Assembly (NCBI GenBank): GCA_902772945.1 | Contig: CACYCU010000094.1 | Location: 1-7,185 of the forward strand | DNA from: an uncultured bacterium | GTDB lineage: Bacteria; Cyanobacteriota; Vampirovibrionia; Gastranaerophilales; Gastranaerophilaceae | Reading direction: 5' to 3' | Length of the DNA: 7,185 nucleotides | Part shown: positions 1 to 5,440 of the stretch, one piece after another | Numbering within the stretch: position 1 is the first letter of the stretch | How the letters are laid out: every line of letters begins with the position of its first letter | Made by a program: the position numbers and the translations under genes | The notes under the pieces: model-generated | What the model saw: only the letters and a program-made list of their open reading frames with translations | Told to the model about the DNA's origin: nothing | Databases searched by the model: none

Positions 1-384
1 TATGCAAAGTACATAAATGATGAGTCACCCGTATATATACAGAGAAAAACAGTTTCTCCTCATGATGCTGTGGAGATAATTTATGATGCAGGCGGTATTC
101 CTGTTATCGCACATCCTCATGATTTGGATATTGCAGAACAATTAATTAAAGAGCTTATGCAGTATGGACTCAGAGGAATTGAGGCTTATCACAGAAAGCA
201 TTCACCTGCTTGTGTTGAATATTTTTCATCAATGGCAGAAGATTTAGGACTAATTGTAACGGGCGGCTCGGATTTTCACTGTCCAAACATAATGAATGGG
301 CAAATTGTTCTTGGCAAAAACTTTGTTCCGGAATGGGTTTATGACAAATTGTTAGAAGAAAAGAAACGGATTGATTTAGCTTAA
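1..384 (+). CDS. PHP-domain metal-dependent phosphoesterase (5'-truncated)
   Basis: The frame is open to the left edge, so only the C-terminal 127 residues are present. They match the C-terminal half of PHP-superfamily phosphoesterases of the YciV/TrpH (RNase AM) type. Visible are a lead-in resembling 'SPxxAVExIxxAGGIPVIAHP', with metal-ligand motif H-P-H at partial residues 38-40, then 'GLRGIEAY', and the terminal metal-binding motif GGSDFH (S90, D91, H93). Relatives hydrolyse phosphoester bonds in nucleotides or short RNA 5' ends using two or three metal ions in the cytoplasm. The exact substrate cannot be set here because the N-terminal HxH motif lies outside the window. The GTG at 70 is internal, since conserved sequence continues upstream of it. 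The stop is directly followed by the ATG of the next gene, which suggests co-transcription. The family call is firm; the RNase AM subtype is likely. Confidence 0.9.
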   Translation, partial: YAKYINDESPVYIQRKTVSPHDAVEIIYDAGGIPVIAHPHDLDIAEQLIKELMQYGLRGIEAYHRKHSPACVEYFSSMAEDLGLIVTGGSDFHCPNIMNGQIVLGKNFVPEWVYDKLLEEKKRIDLA

Positions 385-1026
385 ATGATAAAAAAATATT
401 ATCCAAAAATTGAGTATTCAGTTGTATTATTGGCACTTTTTGCAGTAATACTTTTAGCTGTACCTTTTTCTGTAGGGAGCAGCAGACAGGCAAATTTTAT
501 TTCTAAATGGAATGAAAAATTTAACAAAGTAGAGTATATGTTTTCAGTAGTTAATGCTCATACGACAGATGATATGCTTAAAAGCATGAAAAATGCTAAA
601 GACGCATCAGAACGTGAAAAAATTTTGCTGATGATTATTAAACCTTACTTAAGAATTAATACAAACAAAACTCCAAACAGACATTATAAACCTAAGTATA
701 TGAATGGAGCACATGTGAACAAGAAGGATTTATATTATTTTGAAGAATTTTATTTCTCAGAGAATAAGACAATAGTTGGAATAAAAGATATAAATTCGAC
801 AAATGAGAATGATCCGTTTTTTATAATGATGTTTGACATGAATGGATTATTACCTCCTAACAGGTGGGGAAAGGATATCTTCGGCGTAAATATATATGAT
901 GAAGGTAAAATTGAACCTTTTGGTTACTCATCAAGTTTAGAAGATTTAAAAAAAGATTGTTCAAAATCAGGACGAGGAGTAGGGTGTTCTTATTATTATA
1001 AAATAGGGGGTGGGTTTGACGATTAA
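385..1026 (+). CDS. membrane-anchored pseudopilin-like protein with degenerate prepilin signal
   Basis: 213 residues. A short basic N-terminus (MIKKYYPK) is followed by one hydrophobic helix at residues 11-29, then a soluble, probably extracytoplasmic domain. The layout resembles type IV prepilins/pseudopilins: Glu10 lies 17 residues before Pro27, the spacing I recall between Glu+5 and the helix-ending Pro in GFTLxE prepilins. An amphipathic helix follows (about 33-57). The C-terminal part has D-M-N-G-x-x-P-P-N-R-x-G-x-D-I-F (151-166), like the metal-binding/turn region of bacterial pseudopilin-like proteins, then C192 and C201, which could form a disulfide. The Gly at -1 needed by prepilin peptidase is absent (Tyr5), so it may stay uncleaved as a single-pass membrane protein. 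It starts with no gap after the PHP gene and has no strong Shine-Dalgarno, which suggests translational coupling. Its last codons hold the ribosome site of the next gene. The pilin relationship is inferred; function is unknown. Confidence 0.7.
   Translation: MIKKYYPKIEYSVVLLALFAVILLAVPFSVGSSRQANFISKWNEKFNKVEYMFSVVNAHTTDDMLKSMKNAKDASEREKILLMIIKPYLRINTNKTPNRHYKPKYMNGAHVNKKDLYYFEEFYFSENKTIVGIKDINSTNENDPFFIMMFDMNGLLPPNRWGKDIFGVNIYDEGKIEPFGYSSSLEDLKKDCSKSGRGVGCSYYYKIGGGFDD
1005..1012 (+). promoter_or_regulatory. Shine-Dalgarno that selects a TTG start for the LOG gene
   Basis: AGGGGGTG differs from the ideal AGGAGGTG at one base and ends 3 nt before TTG at 1016. The in-frame GTG at 1010 lies inside this element, so it is a poor start. 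The next in-frame GTG (1037) would remove the first conserved strand. The site is embedded in the last codons of the upstream gene, where it encodes the Gly-rich end of that protein. Confidence 0.6.
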
Positions 1027-1609
1027 AAACGTCTGTGTGTTTGCGTCTTCATGTAATTATCTGGATGATATTTATTATAAAGAGGCATCCGAATTTGGAA
1101 CTTTACTTTCCTTAGCAGGTTATAATATGGTGTATGGCGGAAGCTCTCTCGGTGTAATGTGGGCTTGTGCAGAGCAAGTAAAAGCCAACGGCGGTAATAT
1201 TATTGGTGTCATGCCGGAAAAACTTCATAATATGGGTGTGTATACAGATGAATGCGTAGATTTAACTGTTACAAAAGGTATGAGAGAACGTAAAGCAAAG
1301 ATGGATGAAATGTCTGATGCAGTTGTTGCGCTGGCCGGTGGGTTTGGTACCCTTGAAGAACTTACGGAAATGATTGTTCAAAAACAGTTAGGTTATAATA
1401 ACAAGCCGATTGTACTTTTAAATACTAATGGGTTTTATAATAAGTTGAATGATTTTTTTGAGGAGATAATTACTCAGAATTTTGCTCGTTCTGAATCAAG
1501 GAATTTATATTATATTGCTCAAACTCCTGAAAACGCTGTTAATTATTTAAAAAATTATGTTCCAAAGCAGCTTGCAGTTTCAAAAGCTGATATTTATAGC
1601 AGGAATTGA
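1016..1609 (+). CDS. LOG-family protein (cytokinin riboside 5'-monophosphate phosphoribohydrolase-like, TIGR00730 type)
   Basis: 197 residues from the TTG start, the normal size for this Rossmann-fold family. Members cleave the N-glycosidic bond of nucleoside 5'-monophosphates to a free base and ribose 5-phosphate; many were misnamed 'lysine decarboxylase'. Motifs in order: first strand 'VCVFASSCN'; nucleotide-binding 'YGGSSLGVM' (about 40-48); 'GVMPE'; the catalytic-Arg motif MRERKAKM (about 89-96); and AGGFGTLEE (107-115), matching PGGxGTxxE with catalytic Glu115. The first Pro is Ala here. Both catalytic-type residues (Arg, Glu) are kept, so an active enzyme is expected. Its true substrate in this organism is unknown. 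The start overlaps the upstream gene by 11 bp, which makes it the third gene of the left-hand run. Its 3' end overlaps the convergent lgt gene by 16 bp. Confidence 0.9.
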   Translation: MTIKNVCVFASSCNYLDDIYYKEASEFGTLLSLAGYNMVYGGSSLGVMWACAEQVKANGGNIIGVMPEKLHNMGVYTDECVDLTVTKGMRERKAKMDEMSDAVVALAGGFGTLEELTEMIVQKQLGYNNKPIVLLNTNGFYNKLNDFFEEIITQNFARSESRNLYYIAQTPENAVNYLKNYVPKQLAVSKADIYSRN

Positions 1610-2397
1610 GCTTTCTTTAAGAGATAAGTTGATAGTAAAATTCCAATAAAAATAAGTGCTATTGATATTATTTGAGCAATGTGAAATCCTCCGACATCTA
1701 ATGCACTGTCGATTCTGATTGATTCTACAAAAAGTCTTACAACAGAGTATAAAATCAAATATAGACAAGCTGCTATACCAGGAGTTTTTGATAATTTTTT
1801 AAATAGTGATAATATAATTATAAAAATCAAAAAATCCAACATACTCTCATAAATAAAAGTTGGATGAAAGTAGCTATAGTTTACGTATTCTTCAGGTCTG
1901 TTTGCTACGGGTATATATAATTTCCAAGGTAATGTAGTTGGATAGCCGAAAGCTTCCGAATTAAAAAAGTTTCCCCATCTTCCGATACTTTGTGCAAGTA
2001 TACTGCCGCATAAAAATGTATCAGCTAATTTTCTGAATTGAATATTGTACACCCGAGAAAAAATATATAATCCGGCAATCCCGGCAAAAATCATACCATG
2101 TATAGATAAACCACCCTGTCTGATATTAAAAATTTCTATCGGATGATATAAATAATATGAAAAATTGACAAGACAATAGTACAATCTTGCTCCAATTATG
2201 CCTATAATGATTAAATATGGAGAAAAATCAATCAATTTATCAGCCTGATTTTGATTGTAGTATATTTTGAATAATTTGTATGATGCAAAAAACCCTGCAA
2301 ATACTGCTATTGCAAGCACTATACCATAGTAATAGATATTAAAACCAAAAACAGAGAAGGCGACATCTCCCGGAGATTGAAAATTATTTAACAACAT
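1594..2397 (-). CDS. lgt: prolipoprotein diacylglyceryl transferase
   Basis: 267 residues with about seven membrane helices. It transfers diacylglyceryl from phosphatidylglycerol to the lipobox Cys of prolipoproteins in the cytoplasmic membrane, the first step of lipoprotein maturation. Recognisable motifs: SPGDVAFSVFG near the N-terminus; YYYG (22-25, cf. E. coli Tyr26); IGARLYY (68-74); QGGLSIHG (94-101), with His100 matching E. coli His103; the Lgt signature GRWGNFFNSEAFG (139-151), with Arg140, Asn143 and Gly151 spaced as E. coli Arg143, Asn146 and Gly154; and YSVVRLFVE (217-225), with Tyr217/Arg221 spaced as Tyr235/Arg239. No key residue is missing. The start overlaps the end of the upstream TPR lipoprotein gene by 14 bp, so the two are probably co-transcribed and translationally coupled. 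The Shine-Dalgarno is weak (AGAAAG). The 3' end overlaps the convergent LOG gene. Confidence 0.97.
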   Translation of the reverse strand: MLLNNFQSPGDVAFSVFGFNIYYYGIVLAIAVFAGFFASYKLFKIYYNQNQADKLIDFSPYLIIIGIIGARLYYCLVNFSYYLYHPIEIFNIRQGGLSIHGMIFAGIAGLYIFSRVYNIQFRKLADTFLCGSILAQSIGRWGNFFNSEAFGYPTTLPWKLYIPVANRPEEYVNYSYFHPTFIYESMLDFLIFIIILSLFKKLSKTPGIAACLYLILYSVVRLFVESIRIDSALDVGGFHIAQIISIALIFIGILLSTYLLKKAQFLL

Positions 2398-2956
2398 AAC
2401 TTTCTGCTAAGTTTTGTAGTTCTTCTAACTTATTATTTATATCTTCAGATTGTCCGTTTTTATCTGAATAAATTTGATAATCGGCAATCGCGCTATTTAA
2501 ATATTCTACAATAACCTTTTTGGCGGATTCCGGAAGCTTAGAATCTTTTATAACTACATCTTCTTCATCAGGTTCTGCTTTTGATATTGAACCGTCTTCT
2601 TCTACTACAAGCTCTCCTGAGATTATATCTTTTGCTAAATTTTCTTCACAAACAGCTTTTGAATAGTATAGATCTGCAAAGTCAGGATTAAGTTTTGAAG
2701 CTTCATCATATGTTTTTATTGCATTTTCATAATCTTCTGCCTTTGTGTACGCTACAGCTAAATTATACTGAGTTTCAAAGACTGTCCCATCCAAATCAAC
2801 ACTTGATTTTAATCTTTCAATAGCTGATGTATAATCTCCATTATCCATAAAAGTTTTGGCTTTATTGTTCAATTCCTGCACAGCAAAATTATTAATACAA
2901 GCTGTTGAAATAACAGAAATTAATAAGATACTTGCTAGTAAAAAAGCTTTTTTCAT
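2384..2956 (-). CDS. TPR-repeat lipoprotein
   Basis: 190 residues. The N-terminus is a lipoprotein signal: KK, a hydrophobic stretch (4-16), then S-T-A-C with Cys20 as the predicted lipidated residue. The -3 position is Ser rather than Leu/Val/Ile, but the segment still fits the looser Prosite-type lipobox. Tetratricopeptide repeats follow: TPR1 at about 26-56 (NGDYTSAIERLKSSVDLD), TPR2 at about 60-92 (the best match, YNLAVAYTKAEDYENAIKTY...LNPD), and a partial third at about 94-107. An acidic insert (about 113-138) interrupts the array before a last helical segment (140-188). The product is expected to be a membrane-tethered, non-cytoplasmic protein-interaction scaffold; its partner is not evident. 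It lies immediately upstream of, and overlaps, lgt, the enzyme that would lipidate it. A GAGG lies 11 nt before the ATG. TPR and signal calls are firm; the specific role is unknown. Confidence 0.88.
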   Translation of the reverse strand: MKKAFLLASILLISVISTACINNFAVQELNNKAKTFMDNGDYTSAIERLKSSVDLDGTVFETQYNLAVAYTKAEDYENAIKTYDEASKLNPDFADLYYSKAVCEENLAKDIISGELVVEEDGSISKAEPDEEDVVIKDSKLPESAKKVIVEYLNSAIADYQIYSDKNGQSEDINNKLEELQNLAESYVVK

Positions 2957-2984
2957 GCTATAATCATCCTCATAAAATTATTGT

Positions 2985-2990
2985 TATAAT
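2985..2990 (+). promoter_or_regulatory. candidate -10 element for the rightward six-gene run
   Basis: A perfect TATAAT lies 60 nt before the ATG of the zinc-finger gene and would give a leader of about 54 nt. No good -35 is seen at 16-18 nt upstream. Alternatives on this strand are TATAAA (3022-3027) and an extended-type TGCTATAAT (2956-2964) that overlaps the start codon of the divergent gene. The hexamer shares two bases with the minus-strand -10; together they form the palindrome TATAATTATA. Confidence 0.35.
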
Positions 2991-3017
2991 TATAGGATAA
3001 TCAAAGTTAAATAGCAA
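2989..3017 (-). promoter_or_regulatory. predicted sigma70-type promoter for TPR lipoprotein-lgt
   Basis: On the minus strand, TTGCTA (plus 3012-3017) is followed after exactly 17 nt by a perfect TATAAT (plus 2989-2994). Transcription would start near 2982, giving a leader of about 26 nt that contains the GAGG ribosome site (plus 2968-2971). The -35 matches 4 of 6 consensus bases. In such an AT-rich spacer a chance match is possible. Confidence 0.5.
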
Positions 3018-3038
3018 ATCATATAAAAAAGTTTACAG

Positions 3039-3043
3039 AAAGG
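3039..3043 (+). promoter_or_regulatory. Shine-Dalgarno for the ClpX-type zinc-finger gene
   Basis: AAAGG lies 7 nt before the ATG at 3051, an ordinary spacing. It supports this start for the first gene of the rightward run. Confidence 0.6.
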
Positions 3044-3050
3044 TAGGGTT

Positions 3051-3296
3051 ATGTCAAAAGATAAGGTTGTTAGTTTAGGTGCAAAAAGGGATAAAAAAGA
3101 GGAGCAAGATGATTTGGTATACTGTAGTTTTTGTCACAGACCAAATACGCAAGTAATAAAAATGGTAAAAGGCCCCGGAGTAAATATATGTTCTGAATGT
3201 GCAATGATAGCCGTTCAATATCTTATTTTAAATGACAGAATGCCAACTGCTGAAGCTCAACAAATTTTGGATACTTTTTGGGGAAAGGCTCGGTAA
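3051..3296 (+). CDS. stand-alone ClpX-type C4 zinc-finger protein
   Basis: 81 residues. The core is a ClpX N-terminal zinc-binding domain: CSFC (Cys25, Cys28), then V-I-K-M-V-K-G-P-G-V-N (35-45), then CSEC (Cys47, Cys50). This matches the ClpX pattern CSFCGK...V..LIAGPGVYICDEC. In ClpX the domain dimerises and binds substrates and adaptors such as SspB, and leads into the AAA+ motor. Here there is no Walker A, no Walker B and no room for a motor. After the last Cys there is only a short helical tail (51-81), and before the finger a charged 24-residue lead. The stop is clean and the next ATG follows at once with its own ribosome site (GGGAAAGG, 8 nt upstream). It is therefore not a frameshifted clpX, since the downstream gene is unrelated to AAA+ proteins. 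It is the first gene of a six-gene run. A role as a Clp adaptor or competitor of ClpX N-domain contacts is inference. Confidence 0.88.
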   Translation: MSKDKVVSLGAKRDKKEEQDDLVYCSFCHRPNTQVIKMVKGPGVNICSECAMIAVQYLILNDRMPTAEAQQILDTFWGKAR

Positions 3297-4790
3297 ATGA
3301 ATCCGTTTGAAATAAAAGCTGAAATTTCAAAAATTTATTCTGAACTAGAAGGTATTAATGATGTTGAAAATTACGAAATACACTTCAGACGTTTGGATGC
3401 GGAAAATGACGCAAGTATCATTTGTAAACTTTTATTCAAAGAAATTAATAATAAAAATTCAAAACTCACTAAATTTATGCTTTTAAGGTATTGTCCTTCA
3501 AAAGAGTTGAGTGAAAAGCTATGGGGAATAATTAAAAATAATTTGTCTTCAAATCAAGCAAAAATTTTTGCACTGGATCTGTTAAGAGATATAGACACAG
3601 ATTGGTCATATGAGGAGTGTGATAAATATTTTGATAATCCGGATGAATTGGTAGCGGCTGATACGCAAAAGATACTGGATAGTGCAATCTTAAATCCCGA
3701 AGTTCAAATTGATTTTTTAGATTTTTTAACATCTTTGCCTGAAGATGATAAGATAGTTCTTTTAAATTCACTGGCAAATGATTATTCGCAAGAAGAACTT
3801 GCAAATATGTTAATCCCTGTATTTTTGTCAGTCCCTGACGGTGAGGTAAAAAGGGCAGCTCTGGATATTCTAGGTAATTCAAAATCACAATTGGCATATC
3901 ACGCATTAACCCAAGCTTTTGAAAATGCATCGGATAATCTAAAACCACTTATAAATAAAAATATTTCTACTCTAAAATTGGCCGGAATTAGAGAGGATAA
4001 TTCTTTAGAATATTATAAAAATTTGCTAAAAGAGTCAAAACCATACAGATTTTGTATAACATATCCTGATGGTCATGGAAATCAAGCAATAATTTTTTCA
4101 AGAATTTCAAAAAACGGAAAAATTCAGTTTGTTGCAATTGTGATTGATGATTATAAAGGTATAAGAGATTGTTTTGGATTTAATGAAATTTCAAAATTTG
4201 AATGTAATGCAATAATTGATAAATTCTACAAAGGTCAAAGAGCCCTTGAGGTTGAACCGTCGATTCTAAGGGCTATTTTAGATAAAGCAGAGAAATTATC
4301 AAATGATTCAATGCCTTATGAATATGCTTGTTGGAAAAATTTGCTGTCTGATATTGAACCTGCTGCGATAAATTTAAATTACAAGATTCGAAAATTAAAT
4401 GAATCGGAATTTGAAGAAATTTTAAAATATGATTTTACCGATTTTTGGTTTTTAGATAGTCAATACAGTGATGAATTTGAGGAGTTCTTGAAGGTTGCTG
4501 ATAGTTCAAAACCAAAAGATTTTGACAAAATAATAAATGAAAATGTTAATAAAATATTTTATCCGTCAGAAGCAAAGATATGGACAAATAGAATACTAAA
4601 TGTTTCGTTACTAAAGCATTTGGCAGGTGATGAAAAAGCTGCTGAAATGTTGTATTCCCTTCATAATGATAGTGAATTAATCAAAGAAATGTTTAAAAAT
4701 ATTTTAAGAAAAAGCTTGTATGAATATTATTTTGCAAAAAAGGATGACCAAAAGGTTAAAGAAATAGAGGTTATGTGGGTAAATGCATAA
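3297..4790 (+). CDS. HEAT-like helical-repeat protein with a central alpha/beta domain, unknown function
   Basis: 497 residues, no signal peptide or membrane helix, so cytoplasmic. I do not recognise a named family. Residues 1-245 look all-helical with HEAT-like units: about 85-131 and a clearer one at 181-225 (DGEVKRAALDILGNSKSQ...). A distinct, probably beta-rich segment follows (248-300) containing YPDGHGNQAIIFSR, 'GKIQFVAIVIDD' and 'GIRDCFGFNEIS', with several Asp/Gly turns that look conserved in style. The C-terminal 200 residues are again helical and rich in acidic residues and Trp/Phe/Tyr (FTDFWFLDSQYSDEF, 380-394). No catalytic motif is evident. It starts directly at the stop of the zinc-finger gene and overlaps ruvX by 8 bp, so it should be co-translated with both. 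A protein scaffold role is inferred from the helical repeats only. Confidence 0.75.
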   Translation: MNPFEIKAEISKIYSELEGINDVENYEIHFRRLDAENDASIICKLLFKEINNKNSKLTKFMLLRYCPSKELSEKLWGIIKNNLSSNQAKIFALDLLRDIDTDWSYEECDKYFDNPDELVAADTQKILDSAILNPEVQIDFLDFLTSLPEDDKIVLLNSLANDYSQEELANMLIPVFLSVPDGEVKRAALDILGNSKSQLAYHALTQAFENASDNLKPLINKNISTLKLAGIREDNSLEYYKNLLKESKPYRFCITYPDGHGNQAIIFSRISKNGKIQFVAIVIDDYKGIRDCFGFNEISKFECNAIIDKFYKGQRALEVEPSILRAILDKAEKLSNDSMPYEYACWKNLLSDIEPAAINLNYKIRKLNESEFEEILKYDFTDFWFLDSQYSDEFEEFLKVADSSKPKDFDKIINENVNKIFYPSEAKIWTNRILNVSLLKHLAGDEKAAEMLYSLHNDSELIKEMFKNILRKSLYEYYFAKKDDQKVKEIEVMWVNA

Positions 4791-5187
4791 AATAATGGCA
4801 CTAGATATCGGAACAAAAAGAATAGGAATTGCACTGAGTGATTATTTGCAAATTCTTTCGAATCCTCATTCATATATTTCAAGACAGCCCGAACAACAGG
4901 CGGTTAATGAAATAATTAAAATTGCAAAAGAAAATAATGTAGAAAAAATCGTAGTAGGTGTCCCGTTTAATATGGACGGTACAGAAGGAGCTCAAGCTCA
5001 GGATTGTAAAAATTTTGCTTCAAATTTTTCTGATTATGAGATAATATATGAAGATGAAAGGTTGACATCTGATTCAGCTGAAGAAAATTTACGAGCAAAA
5101 AAGATAGATTTTAGAAAAGACAAAGGACTTGTGGATATAGAAAGTGCTTGTATAATATTACAACAATATTTAGAAAGGAAAAACTAA
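4783..5187 (+). CDS. ruvX: YqgF/RuvX-family putative pre-16S rRNA nuclease / Holliday junction resolvase
   Basis: 134 residues, the usual family size. It has an RNase H-like fold with the expected acidic catalytic positions. DIGTKRIGIALSD (8-20) supplies Asp8; KIVVGVPFNMDGTEG (55-69) is the central strand and loop; DERLTS (91-96) supplies Glu92; and VDIESACIILQQYL (117-130) supplies Asp118. Family members are implicated in maturing the 5' end of 16S rRNA and were earlier proposed as Holliday junction resolvases. The ATG at 4783 is preferred because it leaves the normal three to six residues before the first strand. The ATG at 4795 would shorten the strand. The gene overlaps the upstream gene by 8 bp and is 1 nt from the DUF1292 gene, an order also known in Firmicutes (yrrK-yrzB). 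Confidence 0.95.
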   Translation: MHKIMALDIGTKRIGIALSDYLQILSNPHSYISRQPEQQAVNEIIKIAKENNVEKIVVGVPFNMDGTEGAQAQDCKNFASNFSDYEIIYEDERLTSDSAEENLRAKKIDFRKDKGLVDIESACIILQQYLERKN

Positions 5188-5188
5188 A

Positions 5189-5440
5189 ATGGCAGAAGAA
5201 GATCAAATCATTGAAACTCAAGATGAAAATGGCAATATCGTAAAATTTGAATTGTTTGATATTGTTGAAGTTGATGAACAAGAGTACGCTTTATTATTAC
5301 CGGTAGAAGATGATGAAAGTGAAGAAGTTGTTCTTATGCGTTTAACAAAAGACGGTGACGATTATTTGTTTGAAACAATTGATGATGATGCTGAATTTGA
5401 AAAAGTTGCAGAATATGTAGAAAATATGGATGAAGAATAA
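5189..5440 (+). CDS. DUF1292 family protein (YrzB-like)
   Basis: 83 residues, matching the small DUF1292 family in length and pattern: 'ENGNIVKFELFDIVEVDEQEY' (13-33), LLPVEDDE (36-43), VVLMRL (47-52), then 'DDYLFETIDDDAEF' (57-70). It is extremely acidic, with 32 Asp/Glu against 4 Lys/Arg. Biochemical function is unknown for the family. It follows ruvX with a 1-nt gap and has a good ribosome site (AAAGGA, 5174-5179, 9 nt spacer). Its stop overlaps the next ATG by one base (TAATG). Linkage to ruvX recurs in Firmicutes, which supports the call and suggests a shared role in RNA or ribosome housekeeping. Confidence 0.9.
   Translation: MAEEDQIIETQDENGNIVKFELFDIVEVDEQEYALLLPVEDDESEEVVLMRLTKDGDDYLFETIDDDAEFEKVAEYVENMDEE

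Noticed and set aside
170..493. Minus-strand reading frame of 107 codons opposite the PHP and pseudopilin genes
   Set aside because: The plus-strand frame carries clear PHP motifs; the minus frame has low-complexity composition and no recognisable domain.
1583..1614. Inverted repeat AAAGCT...AGCTTT at the LOG/lgt 3' ends as a possible bidirectional terminator
   Set aside because: The stem is only 6 bp with a 20-nt loop, has two G-C pairs and lacks a following T-run on either strand. Such matches are expected by chance in AT-rich DNA.
2956..2964. Extended -10 (TGCTATAAT) as the main rightward promoter
   Set aside because: It overlaps the start codon of the divergent gene and has no -35 at 16-18 nt; TTGCTA at 2932-2937 is 21 nt away. 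Kept only as an alternative.
3051..3296. Frameshifted or truncated clpX
   Set aside because: No Walker A, Walker B or other AAA+ sequence occurs in any frame downstream; the next gene is an unrelated helical-repeat protein with its own ribosome site.
3532..3948. Minus-strand reading frame of 138 codons inside the HEAT-like gene
   Set aside because: It is antisense to a continuous 497-codon gene with coupled junctions on both sides. Its Leu/His/Pro-rich translation is typical of an antisense shadow.
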